Positions 45,415 to 57,920 are shown, counted from the stretch's first letter. The stretch is DNA of 64,000 nucleotides from Heliopora coerulea (GCA_030142905.1 JASJOG010000263.1:186001-250000), one strand, 5' to 3'. Notes: generated by a model from the letters alone, not told the origin. Made by a program: numbers and translations.

Positions 45415-46874
45415 ATATATCAAGTGGGCAGAATTGCAGTTTCATGAATTTTACACTGTAATGAAATGATAAGTGGGTTTAAAGGTATAAGTAGCTTTTA
45501 ATTCTTTAGTGAAGAACATTGTTTGCTGCATAGGTCAATGTTAGAGTTATTTCCCATCATTCTGACAGTTCTTCAATTTAGAACTTTCTTCAGGATTTGT
45601 ATGGTTACAGAACCCTGATCCAGCTCATGTTTATGCAATCAACTCAGACTTCACTCTTTAGGGCCTCTTTATTACCCAAAATTCTTCTTAATTAGGTTAT
45701 TTATTACAGTACATTGGTACATGTGACTGGTATGTCAATAATAATTACATTTGCTGTTCACCTATGGTTCAAGATTACCTCAATTGTGTCCTACCTTGGT
45801 GGTGACAAAGAATTTCATGATTGTACATGTCAGTTTGATCACTGCACACAGATAGACATTCAATGCTTTATGAATGATGAATCTAGCTATACACAGTACA
45901 GTACTAATAAAGCTGAAGTATGGGTCAAAATTACCTTTGCTGGCACCTAAAAAGACTAATTCTGATTTTTAGCAAAATATTGTTGATACACAGCTTGAGC
46001 TATAAAAACCTGGTACTGTCGGTAGATGTGGGATGCCAAATATTCGGGTTTTTGTAGACTTGAGAAAAACAGTTGTTGGTAATCAACTCCTCAAATGTTT
46101 CAGTGGCAGTCATTAGCAGACAATGAAGATGACTGCTGCTGAGGAAGTAGAAACATCACCAATAACTGTCTTTTTCATGACTGCAACAAGCTGGATGATT
46201 GACTTCCAATTTGCTTTGATATTCTAAGTTAACTAAGTTAAAACCATTATCATTGTTGACTCTCAGTTACATGACTATACCAAATATAGACTCTGAATTT
46301 ACAAGTCAAACTTAGTTACGATGGACTGGGTTACAGTACATTAGTGACAAAAAAGGAATCAATTTCACGTTTATGCCAAAAAAAATTTATATATGAAATG
46401 CTGTTAAAAGGAAGTAACTACATTAGCTGTCCTTTTTAACCATTTAAAAACAATCAAAGCTAAATATTTTAGTAGCATTGACAAAGTAAAGGAGATGCAT
46501 AAGGGTTAACAGTTCTACTGATTTTAAGTGGGTATTGTTCAGGAAGGTTTTCTGACATGTTTATTTAGTATGTCTTGCCATATGAATATTTCTACAACTC
46601 AAACTAAAGGGTTTTTCTGAGCAGTTGTTTGTAAGCAAAACCTCTATTGAGTCAGAGTTCTCAAGTGATTGATTCACATAAAGATAGATAATTTGATTAC
46701 TGTGTCTGAGAAACATTATTCATAGAAAGAAACTGGTCATAGAATTTGACAGGAAAAGGGTCTAATATGAAAAAAAATTTATCTGCTGTATGTTTACATG
46801 GAAAGATTTAGCATGCACTGTTTTAAAACAAATGTATACAAACACAAAGATTGGGAGTTTCTTGGAGATGAACT

Positions 46875-47221
46875 CTAGGGATCCCATTCCCCACTGTCAT
46901 TTGCTAGAGATGAAGAATTACTTGGAGGAGGTATCATAGATGAAACCTTATCCATTGCTGATCCTCCACCAGTTTCTTCAACATTTGAAGACTTTCCCCC
47001 TCTTGACCCTGAGATTCCTTTTCTTCTCATTTGCAATTTAGCAAACAAATCACTCATGAGATCTCCACCACCACTAGTTTGTTCCTTTTCTGCCTTTTTC
47101 CTCTGTTTTCTCTCCTTTGCACTTTTGAGCTTTGCCTTTCCAGCACCACCAGCTTTTCGGATGGCTGCCATAAGGTCTGCCCTGCCATCACCAACAGGTG
47201 CTACTTGAGTTTCAGCTGGTT
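46875..47221 (-). CDS. WASHC1: WASHC1 coding exon 3 (VCA region)
   Basis: Acceptor TTTTTTCAG; the first two bases finish the split Glu codon. It holds the verprolin/central helices and acidic tail. TAG at 46877-46875. A possible AATAAA on this strand lies near 46565-46560. Confidence 0.5.
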
Positions 47222-50200
47222 CTGAAAAAATTACATGAAACCAGCCTTTAATTATTTAACAAGCAAACTAAGCATGTTCTTAGTGTAGTGGCTATGCAGG
47301 GGCACCAAAAACAATGAGAAAATACTGTTTTCATTGAAGAATAATATTACATAACCAAATAATTATAACATGATGGGGTTCCACATAATAAATCGGCAAC
47401 AAAATAAATTATTTTGGGGCTTATGGTTGTAAGTTTAATTAGAAACATTAAAAGGGGCCATCGAGGAACACAGGCCTTCTTAAGTTATTGTAAGATTTGA
47501 CCTCTACTGCTGAGAAGTGTTTTCCTAACCAAAAGGAACTTTAGGAGTTGGCTAACAGAGGACCATTGGAAGTCCATATAAGAAACAGGAATCCTGACAA
47601 ACAATGCTGAAATTTGGGAATGGAAACAGGCACACAGTAAAAATAAAGGAAGATGGGTCAGTGAGAGAGAATGTAAAGTTAGAAGATGACCATCTGCAAT
47701 GGAGGAAGTGAAATATCACTGAACTACCAGTACTTTTTCAGTTGGCTGGGAAACACCTCATCATCCAAGCCAGTAGTTCACCATTGGAGAGGCTGTCTAG
47801 CAAAGCACAGCAAGTCAGCATACCAGCGAGAGCATACCAGTGAGAGCACAACTGAAGCCAGAAAGGGTTGACATGCTAGTGTTCCATGCAGTCTCTATAA
47901 GATGTTTGCATGTTAGCCATCAAAGCCATAGGATGTGCCTTTGTAATTGGCTTTGTTATAATTTATTAATGTAATATTTGTCACACTGTATTACCATCAT
48001 AATAAGATTACTTGTATCAAAATTCTTTGAAACAAAAGTCTGCATCATGTTTTCTAACTGTAGTTTCATTCATTTCATTCAGACAGTTATTGATTTTGAG
48101 TTTTTAAAATGAACTGCTTCTCACCTTAGTATATTTTATCTTCATTCAATGATATTCATTTTTTTTACTAAAGAAACATTTACTATATGTCAGACTCACT
48201 GATACTTGCCTGGTCTGTTACTTTGCTCTGTTGCAGAGGTGTTATCTTCTTCCATTGGCTGAGGTGGAGGTGGTGGAGGTGGAGGAGGTGGTGGTGGTGG
48301 AGCAAAAGCACTAGGATCTGGAACAGGTGAAGCATCCTCAGAAGGATAGCTGATTGAATCAGGATATGATACTTGAGATGGAGCTGGAGCTGGTTCAGCA
48401 GGAACTACTTCTGGCAATTCAGGCACATTAGACCCTGGTACAGAAGGAGCAATTGAAGGACCCAGATCTGCACTGTGATGAAAAATTTTATCTTTGTGAT
48501 GACAGTGGTTTTTATGCAATGTACCATCATAATTATTATTCATGTAAAAATTATTGAAGATCATTTTTAATACAAGTATTTAATCCATTAATGAGCAAGG
48601 GCAAAATTTAGAATTTCACTTTGGCCAACACTTGACAATCATACTTTGCAGAATGGTAACAGCCTCTTAACCTTTTCATGCATACTGTGGACATACTACA
48701 ATTAGACCAATTGAAAGAACAAAGCACAAAATCAAAAAAACAAAAAGAAAAAAAGAAAAAAAATCATGCAGAAAAGGTTTAATGAGTTAAAGCTGCAATG
48801 ATGAATGAAATAACATATCAGTTCTGTTTCTCGATCATGGTTATACAAATGCAATCACAAAGACATGGCTGTAAGAAATAGCCTTGCTAAGTGAAATCCA
48901 AAAGTGGTATTGTACTGAAGAACTTAGTGTATCCTGAAATGTTCAATATTTTTTAATTTTCACTCATATAACTTCATAGTTAGCCATAACCTTACCAAAC
49001 TTTGTAAACCTTGTAAACCTATCATTTTACATTAATTTTTAACTTACATGCAGCTATAGTCACCTTCCTCAATTTATTAGCTATCCTAGAGAACCTTGCT
49101 CAAGTTTTTCCTAGCAATAATGCCAACTTCTGCAAGATATTGACATTCCCTCTGATTCCAAGCTGTTCTAAATTTACTTTCACCCACTTTGGGATTGAGT
49201 CCATGGCAGTTCCATTGCCAAAGGGGGTTCAACACCCCCAGCTGCAATAAGGTTGAGTTTCCAGTTCAATAGCAAGTCATAAGACAGTGTCACAATCTGG
49301 CCAGCTTTGATTTGCAAGCTTCAAAACATTTGATGCAGAGATAAATTCTTGAAACATATTATCTGAAGTGCTGAAGTACATGTGAGTGTTTGGTCAGTTG
49401 TCCAGAGGATATTGAACTAATGCTAGCTGCTGACAAATATCAATTGGTCAAACAAAAGCACTTGCTGACCAGAGTATAGTCAGTGCCACATCCAATCAAC
49501 TGGTGAGCACTATTAGAGACATTTTAAAGGGGAAAGCATTATGAAAATTGCTATTCTTTTTCTGCTGCGGGACAAATCTCTGAAGTGGTGTTTGATGGTG
49601 TTACTGTCGATTGCATTTGTATTTATCCTTAAACATCCCTGGAGACTCATATGCCTAGTTCTGCTTTACTAGGCCTATACTAGGCACTTTTAAATTACAC
49701 AAACATTTTGAGTCACATATTTTCTTACATTTTATCAATTAAAATACCAAATATGAAGTGTGAAAATCAATCTCCATAAACATCCAGACTTTCAAGTTGA
49801 ACCCAGAGGAACTCAAATTAGACCATGTTTTTTGAAACTGAGTAAAATACCTGGAGGATGGAGCCCCCAAAATTGACCTTAGTTCTATAAAATAATTGGA
49901 ATGAAGCAAAAAGTGTGAATCATTATCTATTCATTAAAATATTGACCAAGGATTTACCAGGCGGGAATCGTAGTCGTAGGATGAATATTAATTAAATTAA
50001 TTATTAATAATATTATTAAAATGTTTTCATTAAGGACAGGCTTAAATTTATCAATGAGTAAACTCTCCCGAATGAGTAACTCAAGGGGCGAGTCATCGGC
50101 AGAGATGGTGTGATGAGAAGCTTTGGTGTGAGAAAGGATGCTAGACAGTCTAGTGTAAGATCTTTTCTTCCCCGTTAAAGGCGAGATTCCTAGGTATTCC

Positions 50201-53200
50201 TACACACACATCTCTGAACACCTAGGAATCTCACCTTTAACGGGGAAGAAAAGATCTTACACTAGCCTGTCTAGCATCCTTTTTCACACCAAAGCTTCTC
50301 ATCACACCATCTTCGCCGATGACTTTTCTGTTATTTCGTCTGGTAACTCGCCCCTTGAGTTACTCATTTGGGAGAGTTTACTCATTGATAAATTTAAGCC
50401 TGTCCTTAATGAAAACATCAGGTCTGTTCCGCTTGCCTTATTTTAATTAGTCTTCTCTCCTTCTGCTCTTCCTCTTCTACTTTTCTCACACCTTTTCTCC
50501 TCTCATTGGCTAATTAATTTTCACACCTTGTAAATATTGTATTTATAACCTTACCTTATCCATCATCTATGTTACTTTGAAAATGTTGCGCGTTAGCAAC
50601 GAAACGTCAGTAAAGCTTGTCTAAACTAACATGTTTTGTTATTTATCGTGTTTTATCCTGTTATGGCTATTCACATTCGAATTTTGAGCTGGGCATTAAT
50701 GTTCATCCTACGATTATCTATTCATGTCTTCATGTGAATAAAAACATTCTATGAAAGAAGTAAAATAGACTAACAAATGGTTTTAAAAGGCATGGTTAAA
50801 AGCCTAACTTTCATTTGCCATTCTGCTCAGACAATTCTCTCATGTAATAAACTAGTATGTAAGAATGCAGTACATTTTTTTTGAGTGTTAAAAATTTCTA
50901 ACACCAAAAGTTGCTCTACATTGACCTCCCCCAAGAAAAATTCCTTGCTATGCTCATGGTCCATGACACAATATATTATGATTATTAATATTATTTTTTA
51001 TTACCATATTATTTATTACCATATTTGCTTATTTACAAAATTGAATTTACTTTTAAAAGTTCTTTCTAAGAGGAATGTGGTAGAAGTGAAGGCAGATAAA
51101 GTGTTATTTTAACAACTTCTTGAGGCTATTATAACACCATAACTGGTCAAAACCTATTTGTCTTATCTTATATGTTTTAGCAGTACTAGTATATCCTATT
51201 ATACATGAAATGTTTATTCATTTTCTCACTCTTTCTATTAGTATATATTTTGTATCATCTGGTAATACTTTATCACAGATATTAGTTTGTTTTTTCAAAA
51301 TGCAGCTGGAATATGGTGTGATGCTTCCAAAACTTCTTGTTAGCAAAAGGACAGTTATAAATTTTAAAAACACGAGAATACTTTTTAAAGACATGTTTCT
51401 GCAAGACTTATGTCATCTTCAGTTTACAGAGTGCTGTTTATAAGACTTTAAATAGGAATTACAGAATGAATAAATTAACTACAGTAATGATATGCTAAGA
51501 TGATTAATTACAATGACAATATGTTGTGTGAAGACTAAAAGAGGTGGCATCAAACAATAACAATGAACAGAGGAAGGTGTTGATGTATTGAATTTGTTTG
51601 TTTAATTCTGGTTTTCAACTTTGGATGTAAATAGCTTCTTTTGAGTGTGTAAGTGGTTTTGGCCAAATCGAAAATATTAAAGCAGTTTGGTGTGTAGTGG
51701 TTTTTACAATTGGTAGAGTTATTGAGGTGTTTAAAGACATGAGAATTTCAACCAGAGTGTGTGCTTTAAACTGTGTTGAGAAATGGTGAGAAGTTTCACC
51801 AATGTAGCAGGAATTATATCCTGCACAAGCAAATTCATAAACTGCAAATGATTTTAGAGCTGTGGGAATCTGGTCCTTGAAACTGAAAAGGTTTTGATTT
51901 TGAAATTAGAGAACACTAGTTTGATACTAAGGACCAAACAGAATCATTTACACAATTGTCTTATTTTGATTTGGGTAAGTCTAGAATAATTACCAATGCA
52001 GGGGAGTTTGAGATAGTGTATATTGGTGTTTTCCATGTTGTTGGAAACATTTTTGTTAGGGTTTTGTCTGGGTGTCTTCAAAATATTATTTAAAGATTTT
52101 GTCAATAAAGTGAGAAGGAAAACAATTACGTTTGAAAATTTCTGACAGTTTGATGAGATCTTTGTTAAAGCTAGTGTTGGTGTTGTTAATTTTGAATGTC
52201 CTGTGAACAAGAGAGAAAATTAGGCCTGTTTTGTAGTTTAACGGTGTGAAACTGAAAAAATTTGTTAAAAGTCCAGTATAGGTCTTTTTGTGAAAGACAA
52301 AATTGACAGAAATGTTGGTCAAATTATCCACTAAAACATCAAGGATGGGGAGTTTACCAATTAATTGTTTTTTGTCAGTGAATTTTATGTTGGGATGTTG
52401 AGTGTTGATGTAATTGAAGAATAACATTGCATTGTGTTCATTGTCAAATAAACAGAAAATGTCATCAACATATCTACGGTAAATTAAAATTTTCGAATCT
52501 TTGTAGTTTTCATGCCAGGATTTTTCATGATGTCCCATAAAAAAATTAGCTAAAATAGTAGCAAAAGGAGAACCAATAGCAACTCCATCAATTTGGTCAT
52601 AAATAAAATCATTAAACAAGAAGTAGGATTGAGTAGTTGCAAATGAAAATAGCATTTTAAAGTCAGTTCTGTTAATAGGAAAGTTAGGATTATGTTTAAA
52701 AATGGTACTGATGGCAACGTTTATAATTTTATTGTACAAAATATTCGTGAAAAGGTTTTGTACTTCAAAAGATATGAGATAATTGTGCGTCGACATTCCA
52801 AATTTCTTGAATGAAAGAGAAGAAATTTTGTGTAGTGTATTTGTTGGAAATATGGGGGCTTAAGAGAGAACCTAGATATTTGGCTAGTTTGTAATTATAT
52901 ATTATTAGCATATCGTCTTTGTCATTAGTTAATTTATTCATTCTGTAATACCTATTTAAAGCCTTACAAACATCACTCTGTAAACTGAAGATGGCATAAG
53001 TTATGCTGAAACATATCTTTAACCCTTTCGCTGCGGAGCATTTTTTTTGGTTGTGCGGACAAAGTTTTTTGGTGTGCGTTTCTTTCAATAAGAATACTAT
53101 AGAATAGGATGTACTCAGTATGTACTAATAACATACTTGTCATCTAATACAGGACATACTGAGTACGTCCTTGTAGCAGTGAAGGGGTTAAAGGTATTCT

Positions 53201-54776
53201 TGTGTTTTTAAAATTTATAATTTGGTGTAACTTGAGCAATTCAGAGATCATAAATGTTAAATTTACAAGGCTGAATGAACCATTGCTGAATCTCCTCTTT
53301 GCACTATCTGGTCCATACAGGGAGTGCTATACTCATCTACAAATGAAGCAGAGTGGCACCTGATGAAACTGGTCAGAATCCATGCCAGATTTTCCACTCA
53401 GCTTTAAAATAAATCTGAGATGATTACATGTTCAGTCATATTCTGGAGAATATTGTTTTTAATTATTAGATTGATTGCAACTATTGAACATGCAATCAAC
53501 CTACCGACCTGCCTATTCTCATGGTTTCACCACAAGTCACATGATTTTTTACCTTTTCTCATGGTCTCACCACAACAAAAATACACACATCTCAATGCCT
53601 AGCTTTGTTTCCCTGTAATCTTTGCAACTTCACACATGGGTAGCTGATGCTCACACAGTATATTTTTTACATGTTTCTTTATGGAAAAATAACAATATCT
53701 CACTACTTCTACAATATCTCACTAGTTTTCTCAGAATCTCCATATATTTTAAGTAGAAACTCCAGATTTCCCTTTCTCAGGGGTTAGCAGGTCTGAACTT
53801 AAAATTAAATTTAAAAAGATAGGGACCTCTCCCAACCATCAACTGACCATTTTCACTGAGAGATTCATGGCTCTTATTTCTGGGTAAGGGCTGGGGTGCT
53901 CACCTGCATTTATGCCCCAGGATATTGACAGTAGTAAAGTAAGAGGAATTCAGGATGGTGTTGAAAACCTTTCTTTAGAAAACAGTACATTTTCACATGT
54001 TTAACCTACCTCCATGCTAAATCATCTGCTATTCCAGGGAGGTCTGGCAGGTGGACTGGTACATCAAGTTCAGGTACATCGCCAAGATTGGGAACATAGA
54101 AGTAGTTTGTTAAACCAAGTAACTCCATTTGTTCTCGGTTGGTTATGGTTACTGGAGCAGCAGCTAGGTTTTCTTCCTCTTCATCAAGACCCTTTCTGGT
54201 CTTAGTGATAGCTCCCTCCAGTGGATCCAAAACTACGTACTTTTTGTACGGATTCTCAGTTGTATTAAACAAGAGCAAGGAACTTACTGAAGGAATATCT
54301 TTTGGCAAACCTCCCAGGCCTTGGTCTGATTTATCGCCCTTGTTCTGTTTCGTATTCAGCTGAACATTATAAAACTGTAGTTTCTCTTTTATGCTTTCGT
54401 GGTCTGCCTTGGGAAACTTACTTACAACATGGTAATTGTTGTCGATACCCGGTAGTGGTTTGTCATTCATGCCATCAAACTTGTGTAAAGAGGTATAAAG
54501 CTGGAGTCTGTCGGGCGCTGGATACTTCGCACTAGAAAATACCCTGATTGCTTTTCTACTTCCTCTGATTTTGTCTATGCGAGCTTGGGCAACATTTACT
54601 CTCTTATCAACAGCAGAAATCCGATCGCGATTTTCCACAACTCGCTTCTCGATTTTAGAAAATACATCGTTCGAGACTTGCTCCAAATACTCCAGAGCAT
54701 TCACCATTTGAAATATAGATTCCTCTTTACGTAGTCCAGGAAAAATCAAAGGGACATCATAAGTAACACCAGGCAT
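46875..54776 (-). CDS. WASHC1: WASH complex subunit 1 (three coding exons)
   Basis: Join 54776-54010, 48472-48210, 47221-46875: 458 residues, close to the human length (465). The protein activates Arp2/3 on endosomes within the WASH complex and drives endosomal sorting. Order: WASH homology domain 1 (MPGVTYDVPLIFPGLRKEES, VFSSAKYPAPDRLQLY, SSLLLFNTTENPYKKYV), the DLPGIADDLAWSADLGPSIA linker, a polyproline stretch that binds profilin-actin, then the VCA end with RADLMAAIRKAGGAGKAKLK, LMSDLFAKLQMRRKGISG and an acidic tail with the terminal Trp (SGEWDP). Phases agree at both introns. The first ATG with conserved sequence is at 54776; an extra 5' non-coding exon is likely. The downstream intron uses a GC donor. 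Confidence 0.5.
48210..48472 (-). CDS. WASHC1: WASHC1 coding exon 2 (ADLGPSIAP and polyproline)
   Basis: Acceptor CATCACAG; the first base completes Ser of the WSADLG motif. Thirteen prolines in a row follow AFA. The exon ends CCAG|GCAAGT, a GC donor with otherwise perfect consensus, one base into a Glu codon completed by the next exon. Confidence 0.5.
48473..49920. other. WASHC1 large intron, left part
   Basis: No repeats or genes recognised. The intron (48473-54009) contains two PLE structures to the right. Confidence 0.5.
49935..50712. mobile_element. Inverted pair of PLE ends with 13-bp TSD
   Basis: Left arm about 49968-50200 and right arm about 50205-50420 are inverted copies; the right copy continues to about 50712. 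ATTATCTATTCAT flanks the unit at 49922-49934 and 50713-50725. On + strand the right copy encodes a PLE C-terminus, ADDFSVISSGNSPLELLIWE and SLLIDKFKPVLNENIR, then a 3' part with GTTGCGCGTTAGCAACGAAA and a terminal GAGCTGGGCATTAATGTTCA. The left copy lacks about 280 bp of this tail but keeps GTAGGATGAATATTAAT at its very end. Confidence 0.5.
51700..52085 (-). pseudogene. PLE linker and GIY-YIG endonuclease, frameshifted
   Basis: Fragments in more than one frame: LPCIGNYSRLTQIKIRQLCK, NLFSFKDQIPTALKSFAVYE and FACAGYNSCYIGETSHHFST. The CYIGET motif is the YIG part of the nuclease. The region continues weakly to about 51540. Confidence 0.5.
52086..53034 (-). pseudogene. PLE reverse transcriptase, frameshifted
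   Basis: Two frames joined near 52790. First KYLGSLLSPHISNKYTTQNF and FIQEIWNVDAQLSHIF, then YLISFEVQNLFTNI, the GVAIGSPFATILANFFMGH block, IYRRYVDDIFCLF with the YVDD active site, and LPILDVLVDN. This is the PLE type of RT, related to telomerase. It lacks the N-terminal third. Confidence 0.5.
53023..53187. mobile_element. piggyBac-like MITE with TTAA duplication
   Basis: 165 bp. Ends CCCTTTCGCTGC and (on - strand) CCCCTTCACTGC, with TTAA at 53019-53022 and 53188-53191. It contains an inverted GTACTCAGTATGT/ACATACTGAGTACGT pair. It lies within the inverted PLE end. Confidence 0.5.
54010..54776 (-). CDS. WASHC1: WASHC1 coding exon 1 (WASH homology domain)
   Basis: Starts at ATG (MPGVTYDVPL) and ends TGG AG|GTAGGT. 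The frame is open further upstream, but the residues there are not conserved. Contains two helices (MVNALEYLEQVSNDVFSKIE and RISAVDKRVNVAQARIDKIR) likely to form the coiled region that contacts other WASH complex subunits. Confidence 0.5.
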
Positions 54777-56460
54777 TTCTTCGGATTTTGTGTCACCTAC
54801 ATTTACAGTCCTTCTGCTGCTACACAATATGAAACTTTAGTCAGGGAATAAGGAATCAAGAGACTCGAACGCAAAAAAAATTCACGCGAGGAAAACGCGT
54901 GGAAGGTGGAGAACGCCCCGTGGCACATTTTTCCTAGCACACAAAAAATTGGTGTCTTGGCAGTCTTTACAAGCGACCTAGCCAAAGATGAAATGTGAAA
55001 TATTTTGTGATATTTAAGATAAGTAAACCATTGTTTTTTAAATACTGCCACAATTCTCTTCAGCTCGTACCAAATGTATCACATAACCAGATGCTCTAAA
55101 AGGACGCACTTCTTTATTCTGATCAAATACGTGCGGTCATATATATTTAACCTCAAAGGACTTTATAGTTTACAAAAATTTACTGTATGTGCTTGAGTTT
55201 TTCTCATCGAAAAGTTGCAAACCTGAGTTCACTATGTCGTTGTCTTCTTAACTTCAAGTTTCCATCGGCCGGGTTGCCTTCAGGAATTGAAAGGTTATAA
55301 TGTAAGCTTTTAAATCTGAAAACATTTGCTTTAAGTTAGCTTCCACGTTTGTTCTTTGTACTTTCAAAATCTTACGAGATTATTTTGATGACTCCATATT
55401 CATAACTTTAATAAAGGGCGCCTTTAATCTCACGGTAGGCCACTTTGGGCAGATATTCGTTCATTCTGGGAATCCTGTAATGGCTTGAACGATTTAAAAA
55501 AAAAGTTTGGTGCTACTAGCCGGCACCCAAACGTAGGTTTACCTTTAACTAGAAATATGTGCACGCCACAACCCCTCGCCCACCCTTCCAATATATCTCT
55601 CGAGAATCCAAGTAACAATGATAAGTTTTCAAAATTCTCAAAAAGACAAATCCTCCTGACAATAACTGGAAGAGAACATGCAATAAAAAAAATCGACAGA
55701 GAGTTTGGCCGCAAATAAACAATCCAAACAGACTTTCCGTCTTAAAAGTTGAGCATTCTCATAGGTTATCAAACGGATACCGGCATTACGGACAGCTCGT
55801 GATTGAATATTTTTTGACATTTTTTTAACTTAAAAAATTGATAAATTATACGTTACCTCAAAATTGGTTACAAATGTCTTCAAGATCTGCTATGATAAGC
55901 GTTTATGTTAAGTATGCAAACCTTGTGCAAGTTTTGTCGAAAGAAGAAAGAGAAAAGAGAAGTAAAAGACGTACCTTTTCCAAGGCAAAACATCAATAAA
56001 AATGAAAAATGGCGTATAAACCTGCAACTCTTGCGTATTTTCAACTAAGCATTCAGTGGCACCTCGACACAAAGGGTTTTACGGTAAATTTACACACAGA
56101 CGACTTTAAACTTTCTTGAGAGGTTTTAAAAGCCTGATGAAAGCATTACCGATCGAATACGGTAAAGGTCATCATGCACAAATCACTCTTGAAGCGAGAA
56201 AGACTGAAGCGGACAACTGTTTTGCCGAAGGATAATTTGGTGACCAAAATCGAGTAGCTTTGCAGCGAGTTTCCTGGTAGCTGTTTACCTTGTATTTTTC
56301 TTTCGAGCCAAAAATACATCCTAACGTCTTCAATGGGGTGACATTTCATAGCGAAAAAAATCCTGATTGAGGCAATGAAATCTTTGTGTGGAAAGCGGAG
56401 AAAGCATCCAAAGACTGTCATGGCCTGGACGACTCTTCTGGATGACGAGTGTTCTATCCC
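54777..56460. other. Upstream region of WASHC1, no other gene recognised
   Basis: Should hold the WASHC1 promoter and any 5' non-coding exon; a possible acceptor TTGTGTAGCAG lies near 54820-54830. Open frames of 75-110 codons here are not convincing. Confidence 0.5.
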
Positions 56461-56464
56461 ACTT

Positions 56465-56924
56465 CTCAAACAATTGACCATGAACGCTGTCCGCTTAAAT
56501 ACCGCAAAATGTTCAAAAATAATCGTCGTACAGAGATGAATGAACCAGAATTTTCATTCTACTTTACCAATAAACACCAGCAAAATCCAGGCGGTAATAT
56601 TTCGTACAAGACGTCTCCCTTAGGGAAGAATGAAGTCGGGAAGCTACTTTTCAAAGCTGCTCAAAACAATTCCGTTCGCAGAACTTGTACTTCAAAGCTA
56701 CTCGATTCAGACGTACCTGTGATTGTGGAGCTCAGGGAAGTGGTTACCAGAACGTGAAAAGTCCCAAGATTTATACTAATCGACATGTATTCAACTTCAG
56801 CGAAGAATGTCGTTTTAATACACTTAGTCGCTTAGCAAATGTTCTGACAGCAAGCGAGTTCCCTTACGTCTTTTGTTCATATAGATCAGAAAGAACCAAA
56901 ACAAAGCGTTGCTGCAAAAAGTGA
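56465..56924 (+). pseudogene. Crypton-type tyrosine recombinase remnant (DUF3504)
   Basis: Frame 1 reads HERCPLKYRKMFKNN, SYKTSPLGKNEVGKLL and NNSVRRTCTSKLLDSDVP, the segment with the catalytic Arg of DUF3504/Crypton recombinases (family form HSVRKT). A frameshift near 56715 moves to AQGSGYQNVKSPKIYTNRHV, where the SGHK histidine is Tyr and a Tyr remains at the nucleophile position. Only the C-terminal half is present. Domesticated relatives are in ZMYM2-4 and QRICH1. Confidence 0.5.
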
Positions 56925-57330
56925 ACGGTTGGCAAATGCATATTCCAAGAAGCTAATTTTGAGAACTGCTCTGTCAAGTCATAAATTGTCCAGTTACTGA
57001 GGTGGCGAAACCAGCCGCAGGCACCAAGAAAGCCATTTCCTTTGCCGGTCTTAAATCATTTACTGGCTTCAGTGTTCAAATAATGTAAATAACTTGCGAG
57101 AGATCCATACAAGGGAAAAAATAACGAGACCAAATCGATTTGCTTCAATACGGTACCTAAGTACGGTTTGTTCAACAACATACCAGTCCCCGACCTTGCA
57201 CACGGCATTTTTGAGTGACCGGAACCCATGGATATATATATGTATATATAAAGAAAGATACATACACAAAGCGAAAATTTTTCTCCCTAGTAATCACCAC
57301 GCGTGTAACAGGACTCCACGCACGTCAAGA

Positions 57331-57455
57331 TCAGTATCACAGAGTAAATAATCCAACTAAGTAACTATAATAATAATAATAATAACTTATAATAATAATA
57401 ATAACTATAATAATCTAACCATAATAAATAAGTTGGATTATTTACTCTGTGTCAG
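57331..57455. repeat. Foldback repeat with (ATA)n loop
   Basis: CACAGAGTAAATAATCCAAC (57339-57358) and its complement at about 57432-57452 enclose an ATA-rich loop. Confidence 0.5.
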
Positions 57456-57615
57456 TACCCTCGCACCGCGCTTCGCGCGGTGGGCGAAGAAACTAGACAA
57501 CTAGTCCAAATTCTCCAGTCAAGAAATCTATATTTTATTTTACATTCTACGAGAGACTCACCTTGGATTAATCTTTTGCTGAAATTTTCTTTTTCATGTA
57601 TACCAATTTCTTACG

Positions 57616-57920
57616 AAAAGATACCCGCTTTGAGTGGTGACCCCATGTTAGTCTTAAAACTTTTCGTTTTGGGAAGATACTCACTTTATGTGGTGACCCC
57701 ATAAATTTTTTATATTACTTTAGCTTCAGGGATATATTCCTTCGAGTGGTGAACCCATTTTTACTGTTTTGTTTGTTGGGGTGATACCCACTGCAAAGGA
57801 ATACCCCATGCAGTTTTATAGTAACATATTTTCAGGGAGATACCCACTCTATGTGATAACCTCATGTATAAATTTTAGTTTTTTGGGAGATATGGACATT
57901 GAGGGATGACCCTAGTTAAA
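57616..57920. repeat. Diverged minisatellite, unit about 55-60 bp
   Basis: Five to six units, each with GATACYCACTTTRTGTGGTGA, then CCCCAT and a T-rich spacer. Followed by an (AAT)n stretch to about 58050. Confidence 0.5.

Larger units (their letters stand above)
51400..53230 (-). mobile_element. Penelope-like element, RT plus GIY-YIG, with an inverted end on the right
   Basis: The RT and endonuclease read on the - strand from about 53088 to 51720, and the 3' motif CTGAAGATGACATAAGTC lies at about 51405-51425. At the other end (52980-53022 and 53188-53225) is an inverted copy of the 3' end: CTGAAGATGGCATAAGTTAT...GTTTTTAAAATTTATAA. A piggyBac-like MITE has split that copy. 5' coding is truncated. 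Confidence 0.5.

Noticed and set aside
46080..46170. Hammerhead-like CTGAGGA...GAAACATC
   Set aside because: No helix II can form between the core strands, and no PLE coding lies nearby.
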